Part shown: positions 35,505 to 45,349 of the stretch, piece after piece
Layout of the letters: each line of letters begins with the position of its first letter
Numbering within the stretch: position 1 is the first letter of the stretch
From: Thermoflexales bacterium
GTDB lineage: Bacteria > Chloroflexota > Anaerolineae > J036 > Brachytrichaceae
Assembly: GCA_025057935.1 (NCBI GenBank)
Contig: JANWUW010000009.1
Span: 26,281-90,280, forward strand
DNA length: 64,000 bases
Direction of reading: 5' to 3'
Position numbers and translations under genes: made by a program
The notes under the pieces: generated by a model
The model's database searches: none
The model's input: only the letters and a program-made list of their open reading frames with translations
Told to the model about the DNA's origin: nothing

Positions 35505-37373
35505 TCACTCGCCCTCTGTGGCGATCAGCCGCTCGCTGCCAGCAGGCGCGAAGCGCCGCGTGGCAACGCGCACGCCGTCGCTTGCCTGCACTTCGAGCCA
35601 AGGCGCGCCGTTGCGGAATAGCTCTGGCGCAGCGTTGGGATCAAGCGTGATGCGCGGCGCATCGGTGAGGGTGAGGAAGCGCCAAGTCTGCCCGCCATCA
35701 GCGGAGACGCGCACGAGGTAGCGCAGCGCTTGTGGATTGGGATGGTCTGCACCCCATGCAAACACCTGCTCGCCGCTTGCGGCTTCGAGGCGCTGCACGC
35801 TGGAGAGCAAGCGCGGCGGGTGTTTGCCGCCGACGCGCTCAGCGAGCACGCGCTCACCCTGGCGCAGGCGCGCTGCGCGCACGCCTTCCGCGAAGGGCAC
35901 AGTAGTGTTGAACGCTAGCAGCGTGCGTCCTTCAGGGCTGGGTCGGCTCAGCTTGCGCAGCGGGATGAGATGTGTGGCAAGCACGCTGCCCTGCTCATCC
36001 AACAAGTCCAGCTCAACCACGCCGGCTGGGTTGTCGAACGCCATCTGTTGCGCTGTTGGGTTCGTTGCTGCTTCAAGCACGAACAGCGGATCGAGCTGCG
36101 CATTGTCCTCCGCCAGCTGCCCGCTCACGAGGAAGCGCGGCGCAGCCTCAGTGGCTTCCAGCATATCGGCGGCGTTGTTGTAAATCAGCGCGTAGTTGCG
36201 GATGGCGTTGTAGACGAAATCGGAAGTCCAAACAGGCGAGCAATAGCTCATGTAGTCGAAGACGTTGGCGTAGTAAGGGTACACGGTCGGGATGTTGCTG
36301 AACACATCCAGCCCGAAGTTGGGGAAAGCTGCGTTGCCGATGCGTGCCCTGCTGCTAGCGTCAAGGTAGGGGTAGTCTGGGTATGGGTTAGATGCTCCGC
36401 AACCAGGCGTGTGCTTGACCTCGTGGTTGTGAGCAACTTCGTGGGCGTGCGTTTCGCTTGCCTCCTCATGCTGTGGTCCGAACCCTGTGAACCCAACAGC
36501 AGCACGGTAGCCACCTAGCCACGCCATTCCGGCGATGCAGCCGCTGAGGCAGTAGACGTTGAGCAAGCCGTAGTAGTAGCGCACTGGCGAGCCATCAGCC
36601 TGCCACGCAGCAGTGACAGCATCGAGCATGTCGATCCAATCTCCAAATGTCGGATTGGGCACTCCGCTGCTGCACGGGCCACTGTACGCGACGGGCGAGC
36701 GCACCTGCAGCGTTACTGTCGGCACGGGATACACCTTGCGGGTGAAGTTGTTCACTAGGTAGTCGTAGGGTGATGCAGGCACGTTTGTCCCGCTGCCGCC
36801 AGAAGTACATGTGTAGTGAATCGGCACAACGGTGACATGCAGCGGCGGCACTGGTGAGAAGGTGAACGTCTGCGCTTGGCTCTGCGCCCAATAGTCCGCG
36901 CCGTTGCTCGCGCGCACTCGGAAGGTGACGCTGCCATTCAGCCAAGACGTCGGAGGGCGGAAGTTGAACGTGTCAGTGATCCATTCGCGGTTCGCCATGG
37001 CCTTGAGCGTGCGTGGGTTGTTGAGCGCGGGGATCGGCGAGCCGGGCAATTCGATATTGCCCACGAAAGCATGCAGCCAGGCTGAGACGTTGGTGTGGGC
37101 GACAGTGCTGGTCAGCGTCACGCGCACGATGGTCGGGCGATTGCTCACCAGCGGCACGCCGTTGTTGGGACGCTGAATGCCCTGCGAGACCTCATACCCA
37201 ACGACGACGTTAAGCACGGGCGGCGACTTCCGAACGAGGGGGAAGTAGGCGCGTGGTTGCAACTGCTGTCCCCCCGTCGGTTCAACCTGCCCAAGCACAG
37301 TGTGAGCTGCGAGAGCAATGGAGGCAAACAAGCCAAGCACGGAAACGATTAACGTTTGCGGCTTCTGTCGCAT
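35505..37373 (-). CDS. Secreted metzincin-like metalloprotease
   Basis: 622 residues with a signal peptide (hydrophobic residues about 8-25). The motif AYFPLVRKS (about 42-50) follows, then immunoglobulin-like beta domains. The zinc site THAHEVAHNHEVKH fits H-E-x-x-H-x5-H spacing as in metzincins, but with Glu in place of the usual Gly. A downstream FDYMSYC (about 40 residues or more later) resembles a Met-turn. The C-terminal part has the pattern of extracellular beta domains (VFAWGADHPNPQALRYLVRV). A GAGGTGGAG ribosome-binding site precedes the ATG. A secreted peptidase is likely; substrate unknown. Confidence 0.75.
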   Translation of the reverse strand: MRQKPQTLIVSVLGLFASIALAAHTVLGQVEPTGGQQLQPRAYFPLVRKSPPVLNVVVGYEVSQGIQRPNNGVPLVSNRPTIVRVTLTSTVAHTNVSAWLHAFVGNIELPGSPIPALNNPRTLKAMANREWITDTFNFRPPTSWLNGSVTFRVRASNGADYWAQSQAQTFTFSPVPPLHVTVVPIHYTCTSGGSGTNVPASPYDYLVNNFTRKVYPVPTVTLQVRSPVAYSGPCSSGVPNPTFGDWIDMLDAVTAAWQADGSPVRYYYGLLNVYCLSGCIAGMAWLGGYRAAVGFTGFGPQHEEASETHAHEVAHNHEVKHTPGCGASNPYPDYPYLDASSRARIGNAAFPNFGLDVFSNIPTVYPYYANVFDYMSYCSPVWTSDFVYNAIRNYALIYNNAADMLEATEAAPRFLVSGQLAEDNAQLDPLFVLEAATNPTAQQMAFDNPAGVVELDLLDEQGSVLATHLIPLRKLSRPSPEGRTLLAFNTTVPFAEGVRAARLRQGERVLAERVGGKHPPRLLSSVQRLEAASGEQVFAWGADHPNPQALRYLVRVSADGGQTWRFLTLTDAPRITLDPNAAPELFRNGAPWLEVQASDGVRVATRRFAPAGSERLIATEGE

Positions 37374-37583
37374 TTCAGCTCCACCTCACTGAAGCATGTT
37401 AAAGACACGCCCAAAGCACCTGCTTCCCCCCAGAGCGCAGCACTCTCGCTGCTTTCCCAGCAAGACCGTCGACCCGCATCGCGAGAGCACTGCTAGCTGC
37501 TTGGCGATGCAACGCTAACGCACTGCCAACGTCCCTCAGAGGTCGCCTTCTATCATCACCAACAGCGTTCCTGGAGGCATGAC

Positions 37584-40163
37584 ATGAACCTCAACAAGTA
37601 TACGGAGAAAGCGCAAGAGGCGTTGCTGGCATCGCAATCCTTGGCGCAGGAATATGGCCAGCAACTGATCGAACCAGAGCACGTGCTGCTCGCGCTGGTG
37701 CAGCAGGAGGGAGGCATTGTGCCGCCTGTGCTTCAGGCGGCAGGTGCTAATCCTGCGCGCATCGCTGATCTCACCCTGCGCGAAATTCGCAACAAGCCGA
37801 AGGTGAGCGGCGATGTGGGCGAGGTGCGCCTCTCGCGCGAGGTTAGCGCTCTTGCTGAGCGCGCTGAGAGCGAAGCTGCGCAAATGCGCGATGACTTCGT
37901 GAGCACGGAGCACCTCCTCCTCGCGCTTGCCGATCCCAGCACTTTCCGCAGTGGCCGAACGCCAGCAGCCACGCAAATTTTGAACGCCAACGGCATCACG
38001 CGCGACAGCGTGTTGCGCGCCTTGGTGCAGGTGCGCGGACACCAGCGCATCACCTCGCAAAATCCCGAAGCGACCTATCAGGCGCTGGAGAAATACGGCC
38101 GCGACCTCACGCAGCTTGCTCGGCAGGGCAAGCTCGACCCCGTGATCGGGCGCGATGAGGAGATCCGCCGTGTGATCCAAATCCTCAGCCGTCGCACCAA
38201 AAACAACCCCGTGCTCATCGGTGAGCCAGGCGTGGGTAAGACCGCTATCGTCGAGGGCTTGGCGCAGCGCATCGTCCGCGGCGATGTGCCCGAAGGCCTG
38301 AAGGACAAGCGCATCATCGCCTTAGACATGGGTGCCCTCATCGCTGGCGCAAAGTACCGCGGCGAGTTTGAAGAGCGGCTGAAAGCGGTGTTGCGCGAGG
38401 TCGCAGCGTCTAACGGCAAGATCATCATGTTCATTGACGAGCTGCACACTGTTGTCGGCGCCGGGCGCGCCGAGGGCGCGATGGATGCAGGAAACTTGCT
38501 CAAGCCCATGCTCGCCCGCGGCGAGTTGCATTGCATCGGCGCTACCACGCTCGACGAATACCGCAAGTACATTGAGAAAGATGCTGCGCTTGAGCGGCGT
38601 TTCCAACCTGTCTTTGTAGATGAGCCAAGCGTCGAAGACACCATCAGCATTTTGCGTGGCTTGAAAGAGCGCTACGAAGTGCATCATGGTGTGCGCATCC
38701 AAGACGCAGCGGTGATCGCTGCAGCCACGCTCAGCGATCGCTACATCACCGATCGCCAGTTGCCCGACAAGGCGATTGACCTCATTGACGAAGCTGCCAG
38801 CCGCGTCAAAATGGAGATTGACTCCAAGCCGACCGCGCTAGACGAGATCGACCGCCGTATCTTGCAGTTGGAGATCGAACGTGAGGCGTTGAAGAAGGAG
38901 ACCGACGAAGCAAGCAAGGAGCGCCTTGCAAAGCTCGAAGCGGAGCTGGCAAGTGAGAAAGAGAAAAGCAACGCGCTGCGCGCGCAATGGGAGCAAGAGA
39001 AAGCCGCCATTCAGGAGGTGCGTCGCCTCCGCGAGCAGATTGAGCAGACCAACATTCAGATTGAGCAAGCTGAGCGCGAGACCGACCTCGCGCGCGCCGC
39101 AGAGCTACGCTATGGGCGGCTGCGCGATCTGGAGGCGAAGCTGAAGCAAGCACAGGCGCGCCTCGCTGAGTTGCAGAAGGGCAACCCGCTGCTGCGTGAA
39201 GAGGTCGGGCCTGACGAAGTGGCTGCTGTTGTCTCACGCTGGACGGGCATCCCAGTCACGCGCTTGCTCGAGGGTGAGGTGCAGAAGCTGGTGAAGATGG
39301 AAGAGCGGCTGCGCAAGCGCGTGGTGGGTCAAGACGATGCCCTGCGCGTGATCAGCAACGCCGTGCGCCGCGCGCGCGCCGGCTTGCAAGACCCGAATCG
39401 CCCCATCGGCTCATTCCTCTTCCTCGGTCCAACGGGCGTCGGCAAAACGGAGACAGCGAAGGCGCTGGCGGAGTTTCTCTTCGACGACGAGCGCGCGATG
39501 GTGCGCATTGACATGAGCGAGTATCAGGAGAAGCACACCGTCAGCCGCTTGATCGGCGCGCCGCCTGGCTACGTGGGCTATGAGGAGGGCGGGCAGCTCA
39601 CGGAAGCTGTGCGCCGTCGCCCGTACTCCGTGGTGTTGTTCGATGAGGTGGAGAAAGCACATCCCGAGGTGTTCAACGTGCTCCTGCAATTGCTCGACGA
39701 CGGGCGCCTGACCGATGGTCAAGGGCGCACGGTGGACTTCCGCAACACGGTTGTCATCATGACCAGCAACCTGCTAGCGGGCGAAGACCTCGAGCGCATG
39801 ACGCGCGATGAGATCGTGCGCCGTTTGCAGCGCTTCTTCCGTCCGGAGTTTCTCAACCGCATTGATGAGATCGTGGTGTTCCACCCACTCACCGAACAGC
39901 ACATCTTGCAGATCGTGGACATCCAGCTCGAGCGGCTGCGCAAGCTGCTCGCTGATCGCAAGATCGGGCTAGAGGTGAGCGAAGCCGCAAAGCGCCATTT
40001 GGCGACGATCGGCTACGACCCTGCGTTTGGCGCGCGACCACTCAAGCGCGCCATCCAACACGCGCTGCAAGACCCGCTCTCGCTAGCGATCCTCGAGGGG
40101 CGCTACCGCGAAGGCGACACAGTGCGCGTGGACGTGGAGAACGGCGAGCTGGTGTTGCGCTGA
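37584..40163 (+). CDS. clpB: ATP-dependent disaggregase ClpB
   Basis: 859 residues, full length for ClpB, which extracts polypeptides from aggregates with DnaK. Clp_N repeats (about 1-150, starting [17 protein letters not shown]). First AAA+ domain with Walker A GEPGVGKT (about 213-220) and [10 protein letters not shown] coiled-coil middle domain (about 410-530, rich in [14 protein letters not shown] heptads) marks ClpB rather than ClpA/C. Second AAA+ domain with GPTGVGKT (about 615-622), [12 protein letters not shown] and the C-terminal D2-small domain ([10 protein letters not shown]). GGAGG precedes the ATG; TATCAT at 37551 is a candidate -10. No CIRCE operator is present in the 210-bp gap. 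Confidence 0.98.
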   Translation: MNLNKYTEKAQEALLASQSLAQEYGQQLIEPEHVLLALVQQEGGIVPPVLQAAGANPARIADLTLREIRNKPKVSGDVGEVRLSREVSALAERAESEAAQMRDDFVSTEHLLLALADPSTFRSGRTPAATQILNANGITRDSVLRALVQVRGHQRITSQNPEATYQALEKYGRDLTQLARQGKLDPVIGRDEEIRRVIQILSRRTKNNPVLIGEPGVGKTAIVEGLAQRIVRGDVPEGLKDKRIIALDMGALIAGAKYRGEFEERLKAVLREVAASNGKIIMFIDELHTVVGAGRAEGAMDAGNLLKPMLARGELHCIGATTLDEYRKYIEKDAALERRFQPVFVDEPSVEDTISILRGLKERYEVHHGVRIQDAAVIAAATLSDRYITDRQLPDKAIDLIDEAASRVKMEIDSKPTALDEIDRRILQLEIEREALKKETDEASKERLAKLEAELASEKEKSNALRAQWEQEKAAIQEVRRLREQIEQTNIQIEQAERETDLARAAELRYGRLRDLEAKLKQAQARLAELQKGNPLLREEVGPDEVAAVVSRWTGIPVTRLLEGEVQKLVKMEERLRKRVVGQDDALRVISNAVRRARAGLQDPNRPIGSFLFLGPTGVGKTETAKALAEFLFDDERAMVRIDMSEYQEKHTVSRLIGAPPGYVGYEEGGQLTEAVRRRPYSVVLFDEVEKAHPEVFNVLLQLLDDGRLTDGQGRTVDFRNTVVIMTSNLLAGEDLERMTRDEIVRRLQRFFRPEFLNRIDEIVVFHPLTEQHILQIVDIQLERLRKLLADRKIGLEVSEAAKRHLATIGYDPAFGARPLKRAIQHALQDPLSLAILEGRYREGDTVRVDVENGELVLR

Positions 40164-40195
40164 ACCAGCGTCCCTTGCTTCGCATGCCTCGCAAT

Positions 40196-40230
40196 GCGAC
40201 GCGCCGAGAACGAGCTGCTCGGCGCGTCGC
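40196..40230. repeat. Perfect 13-bp inverted repeat (hairpin) after clpB
   Basis: Arms GCGACGCGCCGAG (40196-40208) and CTCGGCGCGTCGC (40218-40230) with a 9-nt loop. It lies 32 bp after the clpB stop and 80 bp before the crtI ATG. No U-tract follows on either strand, so it is either a factor-dependent terminator, an mRNA-stabilising hairpin or a protein site. Confidence 0.75.
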
Positions 40231-40299
40231 GCTTCGAGTTGAGCAGCACTGCGCGCCTGAAAGTGATTTCAGCTTGCGCGTTTGTTCACAAAGCTGCAG

Positions 40300-40305
40300 T
40301 ATCGT
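40300..40305 (+). promoter_or_regulatory. Possible -10 (TATCGT) of crtI
   Basis: TATCGT ends 5 nt before the ATG at 40311. It is weaker than the other TAnnnT elements, and no Shine-Dalgarno is present for either of the two closely spaced ATG codons. Confidence 0.3.
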
Positions 40306-40310
40306 CCAAC

Positions 40311-41927
40311 ATGGCCATGAAGGCGATCATCATCGGCTCGGGTATAGGCGGGCTTTCGTTGGGCATCCGCCTGCAAAGCCTCGGATTCGAGACCACCATC
40401 GTTGAGAAGCTCAGCGGTCCCGGCGGGCGCGCGCTCGTGAAGAAGGTGGACGGCTTCACGTTCGACATGGGACCCACAGTGATCACTGTGCCGCACTTCA
40501 TCGAAGAGCTGTTCTCTTTGGAACGCGGTCAGCACCACCTTACCGATCCCGATTTCCCCGAGCACGTGCGTCGCGGCGAGCGCATCACTAGCGGCATCAG
40601 CGGCGGACCCAACACCTCGCGCTACGTCACCATTGTGCCGCTCAACCCGTTTTACCGCATCTACTTCGACGACGGCACGTACTTCGATTACGACGGCGAT
40701 CCTGTGCACACGCGTGAGCAGATCAAAGCGATTGAGCCAGCGGATCTCGAAGGCTACGAGCGCTTCCATGCTGACGCGAAGGCGATCTTCGAGCGCGGCT
40801 TCATGGGCTTGGGCTACACGCACTTTGAGCACTTGCCGCAGATGCTCGCTGTGATGCCGGAGCTGCTGAAGCTAGACGCTGTGCGCACCTTGTTCTCATT
40901 CACTAGCAAGTACTTCAAGAGCGACAAGCTGCGCCGCGTGTTCAGCTTCGAGCCGCTGTTGATCGGCGGCAATCCTCTGGCAGTGCCTGCCATCTACGCC
41001 ATGATCCACTTCGTCGAAAAGACGTGGGGCGTGCACTTTGCCATGGGCGGCACTGGCGCGCTGGTCAACGCCTTGGTGAAAAAGTTCGAGGAGCTTGGTG
41101 GCACCATCCGCTACAACAGCGAGGTCACGCGCATCCTAGTGACCGACCCGAAGGGCGGCGAACCTTCGCGCTTTGGGCGCAAGATCGCGCGCGGTGTGCA
41201 GCTCGCCAGCGGCGAGACGCTGATGGCTGATCTGGTCGCCTCGAACGGTGACTACAGCACCACCTACATGAACTTGATCGACCCGCGCTGCCGCCTGTTT
41301 AACACTGATGCGCGCATCAGGCGCATGAAGCAGTCCATGTCGCTGCTGGTAGTGTACTTTGGCTTCCGCGCCGATGGTCTCAAGCTCGACCTGCGCCACC
41401 ACAACATCATCCTTGGGCCGCGCTACGAAGAGCTGCTGCGCGACATCTTCGACCGCAAGGTGCTCTCGCAGGACTTCTCGCACTATCTGCATGTGCCTAC
41501 GCTTACCGACCCAAGCTTGGCGCCGCCCGGACATCATGCCGCATACACACTGATCCCCGTGCCCAACAAGACTGGCGAGGGCGCGAAGATCGACTGGAAG
41601 AAAGTTGGTCCCGAGCTTGCTGACCGCGCACTGCAATTCCTCGATGAGCGCGGCTATATCCCTGGCTTGTGCCAGCGCCTTGTGCACAAGAGCTTCATCT
41701 CGCCAGACTACTTTGAGCGCGCGCTGAACAGCTATGCGGGCAACGCTTTTGGTCCTGAGCCGCGCCTCATGCAGACGGCGTATTTCCGCCCGCATAACCG
41801 CAGCGAGGACATCGAGCGCTTGTATCTCGTCGGTGCGAGCTACCAGCCCGGCGGAGGAATGCCGAGTGTGATGATGAGCGCCAAAATGACCGCTCGGCTG
41901 ATCGCCAAGGACTTTGGTATCCTCTAG
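40311..41927 (+). CDS. Phytoene desaturase family protein (CrtI-like)
   Basis: 538 residues from the ATG at 40311; a second ATG is two codons later. N-terminal FAD motif [18 protein letters not shown], then [29 protein letters not shown], the classic carotenoid-desaturase opening. PNPFYR-like [46 protein letters not shown] and the C-terminal signature [21 protein letters not shown] also match CrtI/CrtN/CrtD oxidoreductases. It inserts or isomerises double bonds in carotenoid chains at the membrane. No phytoene synthase (crtB) is adjacent, so the exact step (CrtI, CrtD or CrtO-like) is uncertain. Confidence 0.88.
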   Translation: MAMKAIIIGSGIGGLSLGIRLQSLGFETTIVEKLSGPGGRALVKKVDGFTFDMGPTVITVPHFIEELFSLERGQHHLTDPDFPEHVRRGERITSGISGGPNTSRYVTIVPLNPFYRIYFDDGTYFDYDGDPVHTREQIKAIEPADLEGYERFHADAKAIFERGFMGLGYTHFEHLPQMLAVMPELLKLDAVRTLFSFTSKYFKSDKLRRVFSFEPLLIGGNPLAVPAIYAMIHFVEKTWGVHFAMGGTGALVNALVKKFEELGGTIRYNSEVTRILVTDPKGGEPSRFGRKIARGVQLASGETLMADLVASNGDYSTTYMNLIDPRCRLFNTDARIRRMKQSMSLLVVYFGFRADGLKLDLRHHNIILGPRYEELLRDIFDRKVLSQDFSHYLHVPTLTDPSLAPPGHHAAYTLIPVPNKTGEGAKIDWKKVGPELADRALQFLDERGYIPGLCQRLVHKSFISPDYFERALNSYAGNAFGPEPRLMQTAYFRPHNRSEDIERLYLVGASYQPGGGMPSVMMSAKMTARLIAKDFGIL

Positions 41928-41978
41928 CAGCGCCATGCCGCGCTCCTTGCCAAACTCTGCGCGGCGCAGTTGTGTGCA

Positions 41979-42191
41979 ATGAGCGAGCAATCGTCGTTTA
42001 CGCCGCCGCCCTCGTTCGAGGCAGCACTGCTTGAGCTAGAGTCCATCGTCGCTCAGTTGGAGCGCGGCGATCTTTCGCTAGAGGACACGCTCACGCTTTA
42101 CGCGCGCGGTCGGCGACTTGCCGAATGGTGCGCGCGCCAGCTCGACGAGGCAGAGCTCAAGCTTCACATCCTCGCCGACGAGGAGTCATGA
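41979..42191 (+). CDS. xseB: Exodeoxyribonuclease VII small subunit
   Basis: 70 residues from the ATG at 41979. Small coiled-coil subunit of exonuclease VII, which degrades single-stranded DNA with XseA. Core SFEAALLELESIVAQLERGD and LSLEDTLTLYARGRRLAEWC are the family consensus. xseA is not adjacent. It overlaps the DUF554 gene by 4 nt and begins a tight run of six genes. Confidence 0.94.
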   Translation: MSEQSSFTPPPSFEAALLELESIVAQLERGDLSLEDTLTLYARGRRLAEWCARQLDEAELKLHILADEES

Positions 42192-42925
42192 CCGGCACGT
42201 TGCTTAACGTGGCGACAGTGCTGCTCGGCACGAGCCTCGGCGCGGCATTTGGCAACCGCCTGCCCGAGCGCTGGCGCCAAACCGTGCTGGATGGCTTGGG
42301 CTTGAGCACGTTGGGCTATGCAATCCTCAGCCTTGTGGACGCGATGAGCAACCAAGCCAACGTGCCCGTGAAGTTCATCGTAGTGCTGCTCTCGATGCTC
42401 TTCGGCGGGATCGTTGGCGAGGCGCTTGATCTCGATGGCGCGCTGAACCGCGCAGGCGCTTGGCTGGAGGCGCGCTTCGCGCGCAGCAGCTCGGCAGAGC
42501 AAACGGCGCGTTTCGTGCGCGGCTTTGTCGCCGCCAGCATTGTGTTTTGCGTCGGACCGATGACCATCCTCGGCTCGATCCGCGATGGCTTGACCGGCGA
42601 CTACTCGCTGCTGGCGATCAAAAGCGTGCTGGACGGATTTGCCTCGCTCGCGTTCGCAGCTTCGTTGGGGATCGGCGTGGGGTTCAGCGTGCTTACGATT
42701 TTGGTGCTGCAAGGAGGGCTTTCGCTTTTGGCAGGCGTGCTGCAAAATGCCTTCACTTCTCCGATGTTGGCAGTGCTCTCGGCAACGGGCGCTGTGCTCA
42801 TCCTCGGCATCGGCTTCTCGCTGCTGGAGCTGAAGCGCGTGCGTGTGGCGAATTTTCTACCAGCGTTGATCCTCGCGCCGCTAGCAGCGGCAGTGTTGAG
42901 CAGCGCAGGCGTCAGCGGCTTTTAG
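42188..42925 (+). CDS. DUF554 family membrane protein
   Basis: 245 residues, six or seven hydrophobic segments. Matches DUF554 (YdfK/YqgA-like): the opening TLLNVATVLLGTSLGAAFGNRLP, the motif FIVVLLSMLFGGIVGEAL and FCVGPMTILGSIRDGL (conserved G-P-M-T-I-L-G-S-x-x-D-G) are all family signatures. Function unknown; sometimes called a putative permease. AGGAG lies just ahead of the ATG, which overlaps the xseB stop. Confidence 0.9.
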   Translation: MTGTLLNVATVLLGTSLGAAFGNRLPERWRQTVLDGLGLSTLGYAILSLVDAMSNQANVPVKFIVVLLSMLFGGIVGEALDLDGALNRAGAWLEARFARSSSAEQTARFVRGFVAASIVFCVGPMTILGSIRDGLTGDYSLLAIKSVLDGFASLAFAASLGIGVGFSVLTILVLQGGLSLLAGVLQNAFTSPMLAVLSATGAVLILGIGFSLLELKRVRVANFLPALILAPLAAAVLSSAGVSGF

Positions 42926-42929
42926 CGCC

Positions 42930-44564
42930 ATGCGAGCGATAGCTCTTGGGCGCAGCGCAGGAGCAGCGCGCGCCTACTCGCTTTTCGCGGCGATCCCTGC
43001 GCTCCTCATGGGCGCTGCGCTCGTTGCGCTTGCGTTTCACTTCGTGGTGCTGCTGGTTTACGCGCGCGCCTTGCTGAACTTCCCCTTCGATTACGACCAA
43101 GGCGAGGGATTCGAGCTTTACGACGCCATCCGCCTCGCACGTGGCGAGCACATTTATCTCGACAACGCACAATTCCCGTTCTATTCGTCCAATTACCCGC
43201 CGGTGTATCGGCTGTTGCTCGCGCCGCTCGTGGCGGTCTTCGGACCAAATATCGCTGTCGGACGCGCCGTGACGCTCACTGCGGCGTTGATTGCTGGCGT
43301 TGCGATTGCGAGCTCGGCTTGGCGCATGTGGTCGGCAAGCGCGCCGTTTGCGCTCCGCGCGAGCCTCTCGTCGATGGCGGCGCTTGCGTTCTTCGCCGCA
43401 AATGATGTGTATCACATCGCGCCGCTCGCGCGCGCACACATTCTCATGGTGATGTTCTCGCTTGCAGGCGCGCTCGTCGTCAACCACGCCCTCGAGGCGC
43501 GATCGCCGCGCGCTGCAGTGCTGGGCGTGGTTCTGCTCATGCTTGCGGGCTACACCAAGCTTCAAGCAGTGGACGTGCTGGTGGCGGGCTTTGGGTTGCT
43601 GTTGCTGCGTCGCCCGCGCTGGTTTGTGTGGGCGTTTGCGATTTGCCTTGCGTTCACTCTAGCGTTCGTGCTCGGGATGAACGCGCTCACTGCAGGGCAG
43701 TTCTGGATCAACGTGGTGGCTGCTAATGTGAACGAATACGACCTTGCCGTAACAGGGCAGACCTACGTGCGTTGGCTGCGCCTTCAGGCGCCGCTGATTG
43801 TTGGCGGTGTCGCATACGTGATGTGGGATGTCGTGCGCGCGTGGCGTGCGCGCAGCACGCAGCCGCTCACAGTGTGGTCGCTGTATTTCCTCACCAGCAG
43901 CGCGATGGGCATGTTGACTGGCAAGTGGGGCGCAGGACCTGCATACCTCGTCTCCTCGATTGCAGTGGGCGCTGTTTGCACAGCAGGCGTGCTGGGGCGA
44001 GCCTGGGCAAAGCTTCATGCTCGGCGCGTTGCTGCTGCGTCTGCGTTGGTGGGATTGATGGCAGGCGGCCTGTTTCTCATCCAAGCCGCGCTCAACCTTC
44101 ATCTTCCCACCAGCGGGCGCTTCTTCGGCACTGTTGCGCGTTGGCTCGGCGTTGCAGAGCAACAAGCCTATCCGCCTTACGCCTACTACGACTCGTCGGG
44201 CTACACCCAACTGGGGCATCTTCCGCTGCCCGCTGACGTAAACAACGGCTGGGCGCTAGTGCAGCGCCTGCGAGAGGTCGAAGGGCCTGTGTGGAGCGAG
44301 GAAGCGATGTTCACGTTGCTCGCAGGCAAGGATGTGGTGACCAACCCGACTCAATTGCTCAACTTAAGCAAAAACGGGACGCTCGACACAAGTCAGATGA
44401 TCGCGATGATCGAACGTCGCGCCTTTGGCGCTGTAGTGTTTCGCGCGTTGTTTTATCCTGATGACGTGAAAGCGGCGATCTTCCGCAACTACTATTGGGC
44501 GCAGAAGTTCGACATCAATGGCTTCGAGTATTGGCTGTTGTTGCCCATCCCGAGCGAGCCATGA
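42930..44564 (+). CDS. GT-C type membrane glycosyltransferase
   Basis: 544 residues with about 11 hydrophobic segments. The first extracytoplasmic loop holds DYDQGEGFELYDAIRLA (acidic D-x-D-like element) and the following SSNYPPVYRLLLAPL, typical of dolichol/polyprenol-phosphate-sugar dependent GT-C enzymes of the GT87 or ArnT/PMT-like families. The catalytic aspartates fit the D-x-D position but donor and acceptor are unknown. It is 4 bp after the DUF554 stop, and its own stop overlaps the scpA start. Confidence 0.78.
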   Translation: MRAIALGRSAGAARAYSLFAAIPALLMGAALVALAFHFVVLLVYARALLNFPFDYDQGEGFELYDAIRLARGEHIYLDNAQFPFYSSNYPPVYRLLLAPLVAVFGPNIAVGRAVTLTAALIAGVAIASSAWRMWSASAPFALRASLSSMAALAFFAANDVYHIAPLARAHILMVMFSLAGALVVNHALEARSPRAAVLGVVLLMLAGYTKLQAVDVLVAGFGLLLLRRPRWFVWAFAICLAFTLAFVLGMNALTAGQFWINVVAANVNEYDLAVTGQTYVRWLRLQAPLIVGGVAYVMWDVVRAWRARSTQPLTVWSLYFLTSSAMGMLTGKWGAGPAYLVSSIAVGAVCTAGVLGRAWAKLHARRVAAASALVGLMAGGLFLIQAALNLHLPTSGRFFGTVARWLGVAEQQAYPPYAYYDSSGYTQLGHLPLPADVNNGWALVQRLREVEGPVWSEEAMFTLLAGKDVVTNPTQLLNLSKNGTLDTSQMIAMIERRAFGAVVFRALFYPDDVKAAIFRNYYWAQKFDINGFEYWLLLPIPSEP

Positions 44565-45349
44565 TCCAAGAGAGCCAAGCGTTAGCGTCGTTCTCCGTGC
44601 GACTGCCGGTTTACGAAGGACCGCTTGATGTGCTGCTGCGGCTCATCGAGGAGCGCGAGCTCGAGATCACTGCAATCTCACTGGCGGCGGTCGCCGATCA
44701 GTTCATCGCCCACATGCTGACGATGCCGCAGCCCGAGCCGCAGACGCTTGCGGCGTTTGTGTCCGTCGCGGCACGCTTGCTGCTGATCAAGAGTCGCGCC
44801 CTGCTGCCACTGCTGCCCTCTGCGGACGAAGAGGACACAGCAGACACCGAGGCGTTAGTGGAACAACTGCGCGCCTACCAAGCCTACAAGCACGCTGCGC
44901 GCTTCTTGCACATGCGTGAAGAAGCGAGGTTGCGCGCTTTCCCGGTGCAGCCGCCGCCGATGCCGCGCCCTGTCTCGAAAACACTGCCGCTCGAAGGCGT
45001 GACGTTGGAAACGCTGCAGCGGCTGATGCAGCGCGTGGTGCTGCGTTGGATGCCGCCGCCTCCTGCCGACACGATGATCGCGCCGTTGCCGTTCACCGTT
45101 CAAGAGAGCATGGAGCGCATCACCGAAGCTGTGCGCGCGCGCCTGCGCGTCACTTTCAACGAGGTGCTGGGTCAAAGCTGCAACCGCATTGAAGTGGTGA
45201 TCACGCTGCTGGCGCTGTTGGAGCTGCTTAAGCGTTTCGTTGTGCGCTGCCATCAACCCGAACCCTTCGGAGAGATCATCATTGAGCTGTTTCCGGAGGA
45301 AGAACGACCACCTATGGAATCCGCGAACGAGATGGAGTTCGTCGAGTGA
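44561..45349 (+). CDS. scpA: Segregation and condensation protein A
   Basis: 262 residues from the ATG at 44561. ScpA is the kleisin subunit that bridges SMC heads. The N-terminal domain starts FSVRLPVYEGPLDVLLRLIEERELEITAISLAAVADQ (conserved Y-x-G-P-L-D-L-L-L-x-L-I), and AARLLLIKSRALLPL is the SMC-neck contact helix. The C-terminal winged-helix part is FLALLELLKR-like (VITLLALLELLKRFVV). scpB, usually next to it, is absent; instead cobU follows with a 4-nt overlap. Its start overlaps the glycosyltransferase stop. Confidence 0.93.
   Translation: MIQESQALASFSVRLPVYEGPLDVLLRLIEERELEITAISLAAVADQFIAHMLTMPQPEPQTLAAFVSVAARLLLIKSRALLPLLPSADEEDTADTEALVEQLRAYQAYKHAARFLHMREEARLRAFPVQPPPMPRPVSKTLPLEGVTLETLQRLMQRVVLRWMPPPPADTMIAPLPFTVQESMERITEAVRARLRVTFNEVLGQSCNRIEVVITLLALLELLKRFVVRCHQPEPFGEIIIELFPEEERPPMESANEMEFVE

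Noticed and set aside
37439..37490. CIRCE-like operator upstream of clpB
   Set aside because: AGCACTCTCGC and GCGAGAGCACT form only a 7-bp inverted match with 30-nt spacing. The CIRCE consensus (TTAGCACTC-N9-GAGTGCTAA) is not met.
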